A stretch of 64,000 bases of DNA from Trichosporon coremiiforme (taxonomy: Eukaryota > Basidiomycota > Tremellomycetes > Trichosporonales > Trichosporonaceae). A program made the position numbers and the translations under genes. The notes beneath the pieces are model-generated. The model searched no databases. It saw only the letters and a list, made by a program, of their open reading frames with translations, and was not told the DNA's origin. Shown piece by piece: positions 23,078 to 31,959 of the stretch (positions are counted from its first letter, which is position 1; the number at the start of each line of letters is the position of its first letter). The DNA lies in the NCBI GenBank assembly GCA_039545355.1, contig BCJJ01000014.1:933914-997913 (forward strand), given 5' to 3'.

Positions 23078-24009
23078 ATGCCGAGGATCATCGACGCAGC
23101 CTTCTTCCCGCACATCGTTGACATGGTCTTCGAGCTTGCGCCTCTCGACTGCCTCCCCCACCTGCGAGTATGCAAGGACTGGAAACGCCGTGTCGATGCC
23201 CGACTGTACTACTTCAGCCTGACCGAAACCCACTCCGACAAGCAGTATCCCATGCCAACGACCTACACCTACTGGAGGGAGGTGAACCGGGAGATGCCGC
23301 CGTCTTCAAGACAACAGTGTACCGCAAATGCGAGCCTGCGCCACCCAAGTACCTCTCACCGACAAAAGTCATCGACCTGCACATGCCGACGTTCAAGATG
23401 GACGTCATTCGGATCCTCGGGTCCGCTGGCCCACACGTCACCTACCGCCTGCATAAACAATGCAATCTCTGGAGTACGGCGGCATGGAAACCCAAGTGTC
23501 TTATCCTGTTCGCAAAGGACCTGACTCCCGGAGACTCTGTGGCCTACTTCAACCAGTACGGCCTGCGCACGATCCAAGGGTGTGACAAGTTGGTTGTTCA
23601 TGTTCGCCGAGGTGGAGTGGAGTCCCTTGGGCTTAACGCTTCTACGCAGCTCAGGTTGAAGCAGCTGACAGTTGTCGTTCACCCTAGGTATCGGAACGCC
23701 AAGACTGTGGGCGTTCCTCTCTATGACCCGGGACTCATCGTGGACCTTGGCGTGCTGGGCTACGGCTCCCGAGCAGCCACCACCTTCGTGATGATGGACG
23801 AAAGCGGGGACAAGGGAGTGGCTACCAACCATGCGGTGGCCGAGTGGACTTCTGACAGGATTGAGCAGCGGATAAGCTATGGCCACCGTAACGCTGAGAC
23901 GAGAGCTCCCGTATTCATGAGCGAGGCGGAGTATCGAGCAGAGGTCGGGGATGAGCAGTTCAAGATCGAAATGCACGACGGCCCCCTCTCACGTCCAATT
24001 GATAAATGA
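23078..24009 (+). pseudogene. F-box-like paralogue 2 of tandem array, frame broken
   Basis: The N-terminal part starts at ATG 23078 with the array signature (FFPHIVDMVF, then CLPHLRVCKDWKRRVDA). It continues in the same frame to about YTYWREV near 23285. The rest of the family sequence (VIDLHMP, CLILFAKDL, LVVHVRRGG, terminal AEYRAEVGDEQFKIEM) is in another frame that ends at 24009. I looked for a spliceosomal intron that would join them. The only frame-correct GT-AG pair near the junction is 29 nt with no branch site, shorter than any other intron here, so a one-base deletion or two-base insertion is more likely. It may be a real pseudogene or an assembly error. Joined, it would be about 310 residues, like its siblings. 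Confidence 0.7.
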
Positions 24010-24237
24010 GTACTCCGGAAACAGTGCGTGAGAAGCAAACACACCCAGCTTTCAAGCAGTCATTGCCTGTATGCAATTGATACTCGTGGTGCGTAGTGCT
24101 GGGCCGGCGTGGAGGAACGTCGATGGGCGCTGCGGGTGGAGGAGGGCGCTACACGCTACGCTCACTTCGTCCTTCGTCGGGTGACGTAACCTTGTTGACA
24201 TTCCACACACCTTCTCGACCTCTCCACTTTCCCCACG

Positions 24238-25164
24238 ATGTTGGACGCCGCCTTCTTCCCTCATATCATCGACGAAATATTCTCCTACGCACCCCTGGGA
24301 TCGCTGCTGGCACTGCGTATCAACAAAGCGTGGTGTCGGCGTGCAGAGGCTCAGCTTCCCTACCACGTCATCATCACCAGCACTCCTGCCTTCCCAGAAC
24401 ACTATGCCATCCAAAAGGCGAAGAAGAGCGCTCTGTGGAGCTGGACAACAGTTAGTGCCTCAATCAACCCAAGGTTTCTCGCTGCGACGCCTGTGGTCGA
24501 CCTCCATGTCCACTGGTTCTCCCACCACTTCTTCCGTATGCTCCGATACTGTCCAGCACAAGTAACCTTGCGCTGCCACATCCGCTGCGACCTTTCTCTG
24601 CTAGGTTCGCCCAACACGACTCAGCCGTCCTGTTTGGTGCTGTTCGCCGGTGATGTCGACGGGTACCACTCGCTATCCTACTTCTCCCAGTACCGACTGG
24701 GCTCATTGAAGAAGCCGAAGAAGCTGGTTATCCACCTTACGGACAGGGGCATGGATTCCAGGAAGGAGGCTCGAAACTTCAGTCTGGGTGGCGTCACCAG
24801 CCTCACCCTGATCATGCACCCGAATTGCCTGGACTCCACTCGACCTCTTCTCACCTTCCAGTTGGGTCTGCTCATCGACCTGGCCATGCTCGGCTACGTT
24901 CACGGTGTACCCGTGACCATCGTCAACCTCAACTTCCCCAACTTTGAACACCGCCACCCTGAAGTCGGCAGCATCAAGACGCAAGTCGTGGACGAAATCT
25001 CGCGGCTGCGGCCTTCCTTTGAAGATCTCTGCAAGGGCTCTACGACCCTCGATGTCCGCTGTCTCACGATTGCGGAGTATCGCGCCGAGGTGGGAGTCAC
25101 ACAGTACAAGATCGAAACGGTGGAAGGACCGATCATGCGGCCCGCCCTCCAGGCTGCCACATGA
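24238..25164 (+). CDS. F-box-like paralogue 3 of tandem array, intact
   Basis: Encodes 308 residues in one exon and is the best reference copy of the family. Residues 1-45 hold the F-box-like segment (AAFFPHIIDEIF, LLALRINKAWCRRA). Shared family blocks follow: YHVIIT; a VVDLHVHWF block; LRCHIRCDL; SCLVLFAGD; YFSQYRLG with KKLVIHL; LTLIMHP; LLIDLAMLGYVHGVPVTIVN; and the terminal IAEYRAEVGVTQYKIET...GPIMRP. There is no signal peptide and no clear membrane helix; the alternation of hydrophobic strands suggests an alpha/beta repeat fold. It lies 228 bases after copy 2 and 231 before copy 4, with a C/T-rich leader directly before ATG. The F-box assignment is by pattern only. Confidence 0.8.
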   Translation: MLDAAFFPHIIDEIFSYAPLGSLLALRINKAWCRRAEAQLPYHVIITSTPAFPEHYAIQKAKKSALWSWTTVSASINPRFLAATPVVDLHVHWFSHHFFRMLRYCPAQVTLRCHIRCDLSLLGSPNTTQPSCLVLFAGDVDGYHSLSYFSQYRLGSLKKPKKLVIHLTDRGMDSRKEARNFSLGGVTSLTLIMHPNCLDSTRPLLTFQLGLLIDLAMLGYVHGVPVTIVNLNFPNFEHRHPEVGSIKTQVVDEISRLRPSFEDLCKGSTTLDVRCLTIAEYRAEVGVTQYKIETVEGPIMRPALQAAT

Positions 25165-25395
25165 ACGCCGGGCAAGCTCTACCGGGAAACGCAGGGAAGC
25201 ATGACGAGTTCTGTACATTAGCATAGCGGCAGCTCTTGCAGAGGCTCGTTTGTTGATAAGTCATAGATTCGCATGCAGACCACGTGCAGTGGTTGAGTCA
25301 GGCGTAGATCGGGGCGCAAGAGACGATAGTAAATCATCCCTCGCGACGAAGGTGACGTTGCACTCTCTCCCTTCCCCAATCCCCATCCCTTCACC

Positions 25396-26371
25396 ATGAC
25401 CCGGGTCACAGTAGACGCGAAGTTCTTCCCTCACATAATCGACGAGATCTTCGCACATGCGTCCTCATCAACACTGCTCGCCCTCCGCGTCAACCGAGAG
25501 TGGCGGAAGCGGGCGGAGAGGAAGGCCGCCTACCACGTTTGTGTCACCGAGACCATCGCCGACTCCGACTTACTGCCTCGCGCGACCACCGTTGTTCAAT
25601 CGCCTGAAGAGGAATTCCTCGGTGTCCTAGGTCCCGGCTCCCCAGATTTATCGGCACCATCCTTTCTCTCTTCCGCTGCTGTTGTGGACGTCAATCTTCC
25701 GAAGTTGGACAGGAAGGTTGCATGTACTCTCAAGCACTGCTCACAAGATGCCGTTCTTCGATGCTTCAAGCTGTGTTACTTCACTGCGCCTGCAAAGGTT
25801 ACTCCGAAGGTGTACCGTGTTGTGCTCTTCTGCAGCGATCCCCCGAGAATGTTTCCTGCGAACGGTCCTTACGTCTCGGAGTACCGGCTCCATCGAATCC
25901 CTGGCCCGAAGCATGTGGTCATACACTTGAGATGTGCGGATAGGCGAGACCCTGCGTTCTTCGCCAACGTTCGCGACAGCGTTGGCGAACTAGGAGGGAT
26001 CACACTCATCGTTCACCCATGGCAGCTTCCAACTCTCGGCTGGTACGTCAACCTCCAGGAACTCATTCATCAGGAACTGGGCATTATCAGTGATCTCGTC
26101 GTTCTCGCATACGTCAGGAACGTACCCATATCCATAGTCAATTTCGACTTCACTCTCGAATATAACTCTCAACAGGTGAATGTCAAAGATGCGTTGCTGT
26201 CGGAAATTGGCTTTACCAAGGCAGCCTACACCTCTCCCCAGTCGCTACAGTCTACACTCCAGTCCGCTTTTTGACGCTCGACGAATATCGCGCGAAGTTG
26301 GCGAAGAGCTCTTCCAGATCGACACGAACGAGGGCAGGCTCTGCCCTCCTCCCCGTATTTCATCTCAGTAG
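25396..26371 (+). pseudogene. F-box-like paralogue 4 of tandem array, C-terminus broken by two frameshifts
   Basis: The frame from ATG 25396 runs to TGA 26274 (292 residues) and contains the whole family body: KFFPHIIDEIF, LLALRVNREWRKRA, VVDVNLP, YRVVLFCSD, VSEYRLHR...HVVIHL, ITLIVHP, IISDLVVLAYVRNVPISIVNFDF. It then stops at a T5 run (26267-26272). The family's terminal motif is still present downstream but split over two other frames: LTLDEYR immediately after the run, and EVGEELFQIDTNEG a few codons later (break near 26295). Two separate indels therefore separate it from a full copy. The truncated protein could still be made, because only about 30 residues are lost. The alternative is assembly error. 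Confidence 0.7.
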
Positions 26372-26582
26372 TCCGTCAGGCGTTAGCCTGACCCTGTGCA
26401 TTGTTTATCCGCTTCGCTCGCAGATCCCGAGGCACCGATCATGTCCAGAAAGGCGTCGCAGACGCTCAGATAGCAGGCTCGCGGCAGGCGCAGATCGCTT
26501 TGTAGAAGGAGACTAATATGAGGGGCTTTGCCGGGTTGTTCCCTTCACTCACTTCTTCACACTCCAACCGGTTGCCTTCCTC

Positions 26583-27535
26583 ATGCCGTCCAAGGTACTC
26601 GCTGCCGACTACTTTCCCCACATCATCGACTCGATCATCGCGCAGGCATCGCCGGCTGCTCTCCTCGCACTCCGCGTCGACAGCCAGTGGCAGCGCCGAG
26701 CTGAACGCCAATTGGCGTATCACATCTGTGTTGTCAACACGCAGTCAAAAGAAGTATGGCTGATGAACGACTATCAACTCACCTCTCACAACCAGCCGAT
26801 CAGTCGCTTCACGAGCAAGGCTCTGTCGGACTGTGTCTGTACAGTCTTCCCGTCTTTCCTTTCATCGACTGCGGTGGTCGATCTGGACATTACGGTTCTC
26901 AGCCCAGGCGTATCGCGTCTTCTCCAGCACATCCCTGCCAGTGTCACCTACCGCTGTCCTAAGACATATGATCCGAGCGAGCTGGTCGTTCCTCCGCGCT
27001 CCCGGCTGGTATTCTTCTCAAAAGATAACAACGGCATGTCCAACTTCGCCAAGTATCAACTGAAAAGATGTTGGGTCCCAAGAACCTAGTCATCCACCTG
27101 AGGGCCATGGGAATGGAGTCCAGCCGAGACTGGATGTGCCTCGGCGACATGGTGACCCTCACTTTGGTGAGCCATCCCTTGGGTATGTGCTCTTCGCGAG
27201 TGCAGATCGATTATCCCCGCGAGGTCCTGCTGTGCCGTCAGATGGGTCTGTTCATCGATCTCATCATCATCGCGTACTTGCAAGGCGTCCCTACAACTGT
27301 GATCAACTTCGACTTTTCCGAGTTTGAGGCGCAGCACCCCGACGTCGGGAGCGTCAAGGACCGAGTCTTGGAGCAAATCGAGTACCGCAAGCTTGGCTAC
27401 GTCAACACGCTGCACCCGGCTGGCCCGCGCTTCTTAACGCAGGAGGAGTACCGCGTCGAGGTCGGTGATGCACAGTTCGAAATCGACACGAACGACGGTG
27501 TAATTTCATGCCCAGACCTCAAGACCTCCATGTAA
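26583..27535 (+). pseudogene. F-box-like paralogue 5 of tandem array, split by a frameshift
   Basis: The first half, from ATG 26583, shows DYFPHIIDSII, LLALRVDSQWQRRA, YHICVV, VVDLDIT, RLVFFSKD and FAKYQL, then runs out of frame at an AAAA run (27063-27066) and stops at 27089. The second half, from GPKNLVIHL through LFIDLIIIAYLQGVPTTVINFDF to the terminal EEYRVEVGDAQFEIDTNDG, is in a different frame and ends at 27535. In the siblings the corresponding junction reads YRL-x5-K(K/H)LVIHL without interruption. A single-base indel in the A run explains everything. A homopolymer makes sequencing error a fair alternative to true decay. Confidence 0.72.
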
Positions 27536-27723
27536 GCAAATCAAGCGCAAAGACAGTTGCGGTGGCGAGTGTGTGTTCCCGTGGTCTCTGTCCATAACCC
27601 CCCTCTGATGAACACACGATGCGAACAGCTGCCAGCGGGACACAGTCACTCGCGGTATTTTACACTGACCTGCGCTGACCTGGCATCAGTTGACTTCCAA
27701 CACTTCCTCATCCTTCGTTCAGC

Positions 27724-28701
27724 ATGTCCAACCAGCGCATGATGGTCGACCAGTCATACTTCCCTCACATCGTTGAGGGAATCCTCGCCACCGCTTCGCC
27801 CGAGTCTCTCCTCGCGCTGCGTGTCAACAAGGAGTGGCGCAAGCTCGCCGGGGTCAGGCTCGGATACCACATCTGCCTGACATCGTGCGTGGAGGTGCTC
27901 GACGATGGCACTCAGCGCGAGGTCTACCGCCTGCGCGCAGGGGACCGCACTTTTCTGGGCAAGTTCGTCGACGTCGTGCCTAACTTCACGCCGACCCTCA
28001 CCATCCTTCTTCACTCTCTCCCCCTCTCGCCCTGGTATCTGCGCTACACCCGCGTCCTTGATGTCTTCGTCAGGAATCTCTGCCACACGGCGCTGGCCGT
28101 GCTCACCTTCGTGCCCTCCACCGTCGTGGTCAGGTGCCACTCCGCCCCACCCTACGACGGGACCAGCGCCTTCCTCCCCAGCTCGATGTGCGTCGTCCTG
28201 TTCGACAACACCATCGTGCGCTACGTCAACACAGCCAAGCTCGTGTATCACTGCAACACGGCGCGGCGCGTCGCGTGCAACGGCGACGGGACCGGCAGCT
28301 GTCTCACGGCTGCGTTTGGCATGGTCGAGTTCGTCAACGAGCTCGTCGTGCACTTTGACGCGAGGCGCTGGCTCCGCTCCCGCATCGGGCACGCCATCCC
28401 GCCCCACTCGACCATTTGCCGCTACGTCGGCCTGTTCGGCGACCTCGTCCTCGCCGCGCACATGAAGGGCATCCGCACCACTGTGATCGGATTCGACTTC
28501 GACCGCTTCAGACCCGAGGACGTCCCCGCAAGCCAGGCCGACCTCACCGACGCCCTCAAGCAGCTCATCGGGACACACATCAACGGCAAGGGCACGGGGG
28601 AGCTCAGGTACCTCAGCGAGGAGCAGTATGCCGCCGAAGTCGGCGCGGAGCAGTGTCGTATCGAGACCCACGCCGGGCCGATCGCGTACCCCGGGAACTA
28701 G
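27724..28701 (+). CDS. F-box-like paralogue 6 of tandem array, intact
   Basis: Encodes 325 residues in a single exon. It has the array signature at residues 9-45 (QSYFPHIVEGIL, LLALRVNKEWRKLA), YHICLTS, CVVLFDN, ELVVHFDAR, GLFGDLVLAAHMKGIRTTVIGFDFDRF and the terminal YAAEVGAEQCRIETHAGPIA. It is more GC-rich at third positions than its siblings, and the same stretch leaves a long antisense open frame (27754-28758) that I regard as a shadow. It carries a longer middle segment than copy 3. It closes the array: the next gene, NAR1, is on the other strand. Confidence 0.8.
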   Translation: MSNQRMMVDQSYFPHIVEGILATASPESLLALRVNKEWRKLAGVRLGYHICLTSCVEVLDDGTQREVYRLRAGDRTFLGKFVDVVPNFTPTLTILLHSLPLSPWYLRYTRVLDVFVRNLCHTALAVLTFVPSTVVVRCHSAPPYDGTSAFLPSSMCVVLFDNTIVRYVNTAKLVYHCNTARRVACNGDGTGSCLTAAFGMVEFVNELVVHFDARRWLRSRIGHAIPPHSTICRYVGLFGDLVLAAHMKGIRTTVIGFDFDRFRPEDVPASQADLTDALKQLIGTHINGKGTGELRYLSEEQYAAEVGAEQCRIETHAGPIAYPGN

Positions 28702-29173
28702 TCGCTTAAGTCCTCGCACGACGCTCGCCCCATTGGGTTTTTCCCCTCGTTCCATCATTCAAGTTCTGCCTGTTGTTTTGTTTCCGCTCCATCATGTCTC
28801 ACGGTGCTCTCCGCCACCTGCCACTAGGGTCGACCATCAGCGTCCAGCCTGTCAATCGTCTGCCGTATCCAACAGCCGGCGTCATTTGTCAAGTCCATCC
28901 ATCATCCGTCGTGTTCATCACCTGGCGTCATCCACCACCCGCCTTGTCCATCGACCGGCTTCATTCAACACCCAGCGAGTCCATCATCCGGCCGCTGTCC
29001 ATCACTCATCCATCACCCATCATACCCCATCACTCATATCACCCAGTACCCCTTCGAACTGTAGTTCATTCCTATAGTTAGTTTCCCATGCAATCGTATT
29101 CTCGGTCCCTGTCGTCCATAACTCCCACTGCGTCTAGTTCTAGATAATACATGCAAGGTGCTCTAATGCACGC
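28702..29173. repeat. Low-complexity CATC/CACC-rich intergenic stretch
   Basis: Between array copy 6 and NAR1. From about 28860 to 29050 the plus strand is built from irregular CCATCA, ATCCATC, CACCC and TCATC words, a degenerate simple-sequence repeat. No gene is seen. Confidence 0.6.
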
Positions 29174-31084
29174 CTACCACTGCGCCTGCTCATGCGTCAG
29201 TCCGCCCTGCGACAGCACATCGCCCTCTACCTTCTTATAGCTCGCGGTCGTAGCCTTAGCGTCGCTCGTCCTCAGACTCTCAGCGACCTCGTCGGCAATC
29301 TGGTCCGCCGCGAGTGTTCGCGAGGGGATAGTGGGGAGGCTCTCATCGAACGAGACCGTAGCCTTGGCGTTCCCCTTTGCGATACCGTTGACCGCGTCAG
29401 AGGGGGAGAGCCGAGGCGAGGACGGCGGCGTGGGCAGCCCAGCCCAATACCTCGCCTCGACAGAGGCGACCCACTCCTTCGTGCTCCACCGCATACCGTC
29501 CTCTGACGCGAGGCCTGATGAGACGAGTCCCGATGCCTGTTGGCTGGCGACACCGTCGTCGGGCAGAGGACGCTCGTACCCCTCTGCGTCCGTCTCCGCC
29601 TTGGCCGTTGTGGGTTTCATCTGTCCTCCGCCGTTGACGCATCCCCCCGGGCAGGCCATGACCTCCACAAAATCGAGCTTCTTCTCATCTCTCTGCGCAA
29701 TCAGGGCCGCGGCGGCGAGGTCCCCGGGCTCATGCGGTTCGGGCGTCCCCGGCGCTGGCGTGGCGGGGGTATGCACCTCTCCCGCCCCTGTACGCGCCTT
29801 GCGTCGTCGCGCGACGGCAGCAGCAAGTTTGCCCCCCGCCCGCGTCTTGGTCAGGCCAGACTCCTTGCCCACCTTGCGCACGAGGTTCTGGAGGTTGCGG
29901 AAGCCATAGCACCGCGCGCCCTTGAAGATGACCTGGCCCCGAGTTTCGAGGAAGTATTCCTCATTGTCTGGGGAGTTGCGCAGGCGGCGGACGTGCAGTG
30001 TTGCGTCGGGGTGTTCCTGTGCCAGGGAGACGAGGAGAGCCATGAGGTAAGAGCCGGAGGAGGAACCGGGGTGCGTGAGGAGCTCGGGGAAGCCGGCGTC
30101 GGGGCGCGTGTAGTCGCCCGAAGCCGGCGGGACAGGGTCGTCCTCGCCAGCCACGGGAGCTGAGGGGTCAAAGCCCAGCTCGGACAGGAGGAGGTCCAGC
30201 TCTCCCGTGGTCAGGACGCAGTCCGTCTCCTTCGTCTTAGCTACGTCGTCGTAGAAGTCTGATCGCGACGCCTCGAGTTTCTTGTCGTAGCACGGCATCG
30301 CTGTGACGTGGTACACCTCGTTTGCCTTCTTGCCCCACTTCTGCGACAGATGACGCTTCACGATCGCGCCTTGCATTGCTTGTGGCGAGCGAGTTGAGGA
30401 GAGCACAGGGAGCAGGTCGCCCTGCGCCTTCTCGGCGTAGCAGACCCAGCCTGGGCAGGCGGAAGCGAGCATGGGGAGGTTGGAAGAGGAAGCCTGGCGG
30501 GATTGGAACTCGGCGACAGACTGGCGGAGAGCGAGATGGCGCGCGAACGTTGTGTCGAGCACGGTCCAGCCTCCCCGCTCCTCGGAGGAGAGGAAGGACC
30601 GTATCCGCCTCAAAAGGGTGAGGAGGGGGATCGCACCGCCATAGGCGGCCGAGAGCGAGGCGAGAGTCTGCGGCGCAATGCTAAGGACTGGCCGCCGCGG
30701 ATCCTTGTCCTTGATGAAGGCGAGAACCTCGGCGTGGCTCTGCATCGTGATGAGCAGGGACTCGGTGGACGTGATACATCCGCTGCACGCGAGACAGTCG
30801 TTCAAGTTGATCTCGGCCTTGGCGAGCTGCTGCCGTGAGGCTGCGACATCGGTGGAGACCTCGTAGTACGTGTTGTCGTCGCCGATCTGAATCTCCGTCT
30901 GGGCGTTAGCTTGGGCCAAACTTGTAAGCTTACGTTGTTCGACCCCGCCGGAGCCGCCGGTTTGGCGGATCGGACGGGGATGATGCACGCCTGCGACGGG
31001 GTGAGGAAGTCGTCGAGGTCGGTGAGGGTCTGGAGTTAGCTGGCACCAGGTGCTGAAGCTCACAAGGGCGCCCGAGAAAGTCAT
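29174..31084 (-). CDS. NAR1: NAR1, cytosolic iron-sulfur cluster assembly factor
   Basis: Fe-only hydrogenase-like protein of the cytosolic Fe-S assembly (CIA) machinery; it links the early Nbp35 scaffold to the Cia1-Cia2-Met18 targeting complex. Three exons are inferred: 31084-31064 (7 codons), 31029-30934 and 30898-29174, separated by introns of only 34 and 35 nt, both with CTAAC branch sites; 613 residues result. Exon 2 restores the conserved start [13 protein letters not shown] (Cys22). The ferredoxin-like cluster ligands are Cys74, Cys77 and Cys80 (DCLACSGC). H-cluster-region cysteines lie in [21 protein letters not shown] and [10 protein letters not shown]. The reading GFRNIQNLVRK-like ([11 protein letters not shown]) is diagnostic for the family. 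At 613 residues it is longer than yeast Nar1 (about 490) because of low-complexity inserts. It ends in Trp, as many CIA-recruited proteins do. It is divergent from the OSH gene. Confidence 0.95.
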   Translation of the reverse strand: MTFSGALVSFSTWCQLTPDPHRPRRLPHPVAGVHHPRPIRQTGGSGGVEQRKLTSLAQANAQTEIQIGDDNTYYEVSTDVAASRQQLAKAEINLNDCLACSGCITSTESLLITMQSHAEVLAFIKDKDPRRPVLSIAPQTLASLSAAYGGAIPLLTLLRRIRSFLSSEERGGWTVLDTTFARHLALRQSVAEFQSRQASSSNLPMLASACPGWVCYAEKAQGDLLPVLSSTRSPQAMQGAIVKRHLSQKWGKKANEVYHVTAMPCYDKKLEASRSDFYDDVAKTKETDCVLTTGELDLLLSELGFDPSAPVAGEDDPVPPASGDYTRPDAGFPELLTHPGSSSGSYLMALLVSLAQEHPDATLHVRRLRNSPDNEEYFLETRGQVIFKGARCYGFRNLQNLVRKVGKESGLTKTRAGGKLAAAVARRRKARTGAGEVHTPATPAPGTPEPHEPGDLAAAALIAQRDEKKLDFVEVMACPGGCVNGGGQMKPTTAKAETDAEGYERPLPDDGVASQQASGLVSSGLASEDGMRWSTKEWVASVEARYWAGLPTPPSSPRLSPSDAVNGIAKGNAKATVSFDESLPTIPSRTLAADQIADEVAESLRTSDAKATTASYKKVEGDVLSQGGLTHEQAQW

Positions 31085-31959
31085 CTTGGCAGGCCTTTTG
31101 GAGTGGTGGGAGAGCTCTAGAGTCGAGATGGCCAGAGCTCACTCTGGTTAGTCATGCAGCGGCAGACGGCAGACGGCAGACGACCAGCCGCAATGTTATC
31201 GCCCGGCTATGACTCGCTGCAGGGCGTTCGCCACCCAAATCTCACTTGAAAGCGGGGGCTTTTTCGTAACTGCTCTCCCACGGGTGCAACTTGGGACCTC
31301 CACCTTTCGAGCGATCGGCAGTGGCTCGTCGTCGGTAAGGGGAGGCGCCAAATACAGAGGCTCTCGCCCTGGGCTGAATAATAAGGCAGAGTTTCCAGAA
31401 CATAATGACGGAATTGTCGCACTGCATTCTTCTGCGCCAAGGCATGCTGCACAGCTGACTCAAAAGCGGGCGGATGGTTCAAGTACGGCGTTAATTAACG
31501 AGATGGTTGGTCGCGGGCTTGTCACGTGTGGAGGCAACTGAGGACCCGGACAAGGTTCGTTTGCCCGGTCTGCTAATGAACCCCTTTGGACATGTCAGGG
31601 CGGTAATGAAATGGACTACTAGCCGTGCACAGCAGACTAATACGCGTAAGGGGGATCCTGTACGTCAGGTACAGCCCGGCACGCAGCACGCAGCTGCACG
31701 CGGGGGCGCGGTCGGCACGCACGGCGGTACCGCAACTCGACGTGCTGTCACAGGACACTGCGCTCTCCTCTGCACCACACGCACCACGACGCTCTTTCCT
31801 CGTCGCAATCTCGCATCGCTCTCGCGCCGTTGCTCTGACTCAGATCTTCCAGCGAGGCATCCCTCCAACTCCCACACTCACCACCCCCTTTCCCCCTCGA
31901 CTTGTCAACACTTGAATCCTAACACTTCCTCATCAGGTTCTCGACGTCAACGGTAGCCC
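31085..31959. promoter_or_regulatory. Shared upstream region of divergent NAR1 and OSH genes
   Basis: 875 bases between two starts on opposite strands. A short GGCAGAC triplet repeat lies near 31155-31180. The OSH-proximal 150 bases are C/T-rich leader ending in CAACGGTAGCCC before ATG. No clear TATA box was seen. Confidence 0.5.

Noticed and set aside
23281..23309. 29-nt GT-AG intron to repair F-box-like copy 2
   Set aside because: Frame-correct but shorter than any other intron here, without a CTRAC branch site or a GTRAG donor.
27754..28758. 334-codon frame antisense to F-box-like copy 6
   Set aside because: Opposite strand of a gene supported by five siblings; product lacks any recognised motif.
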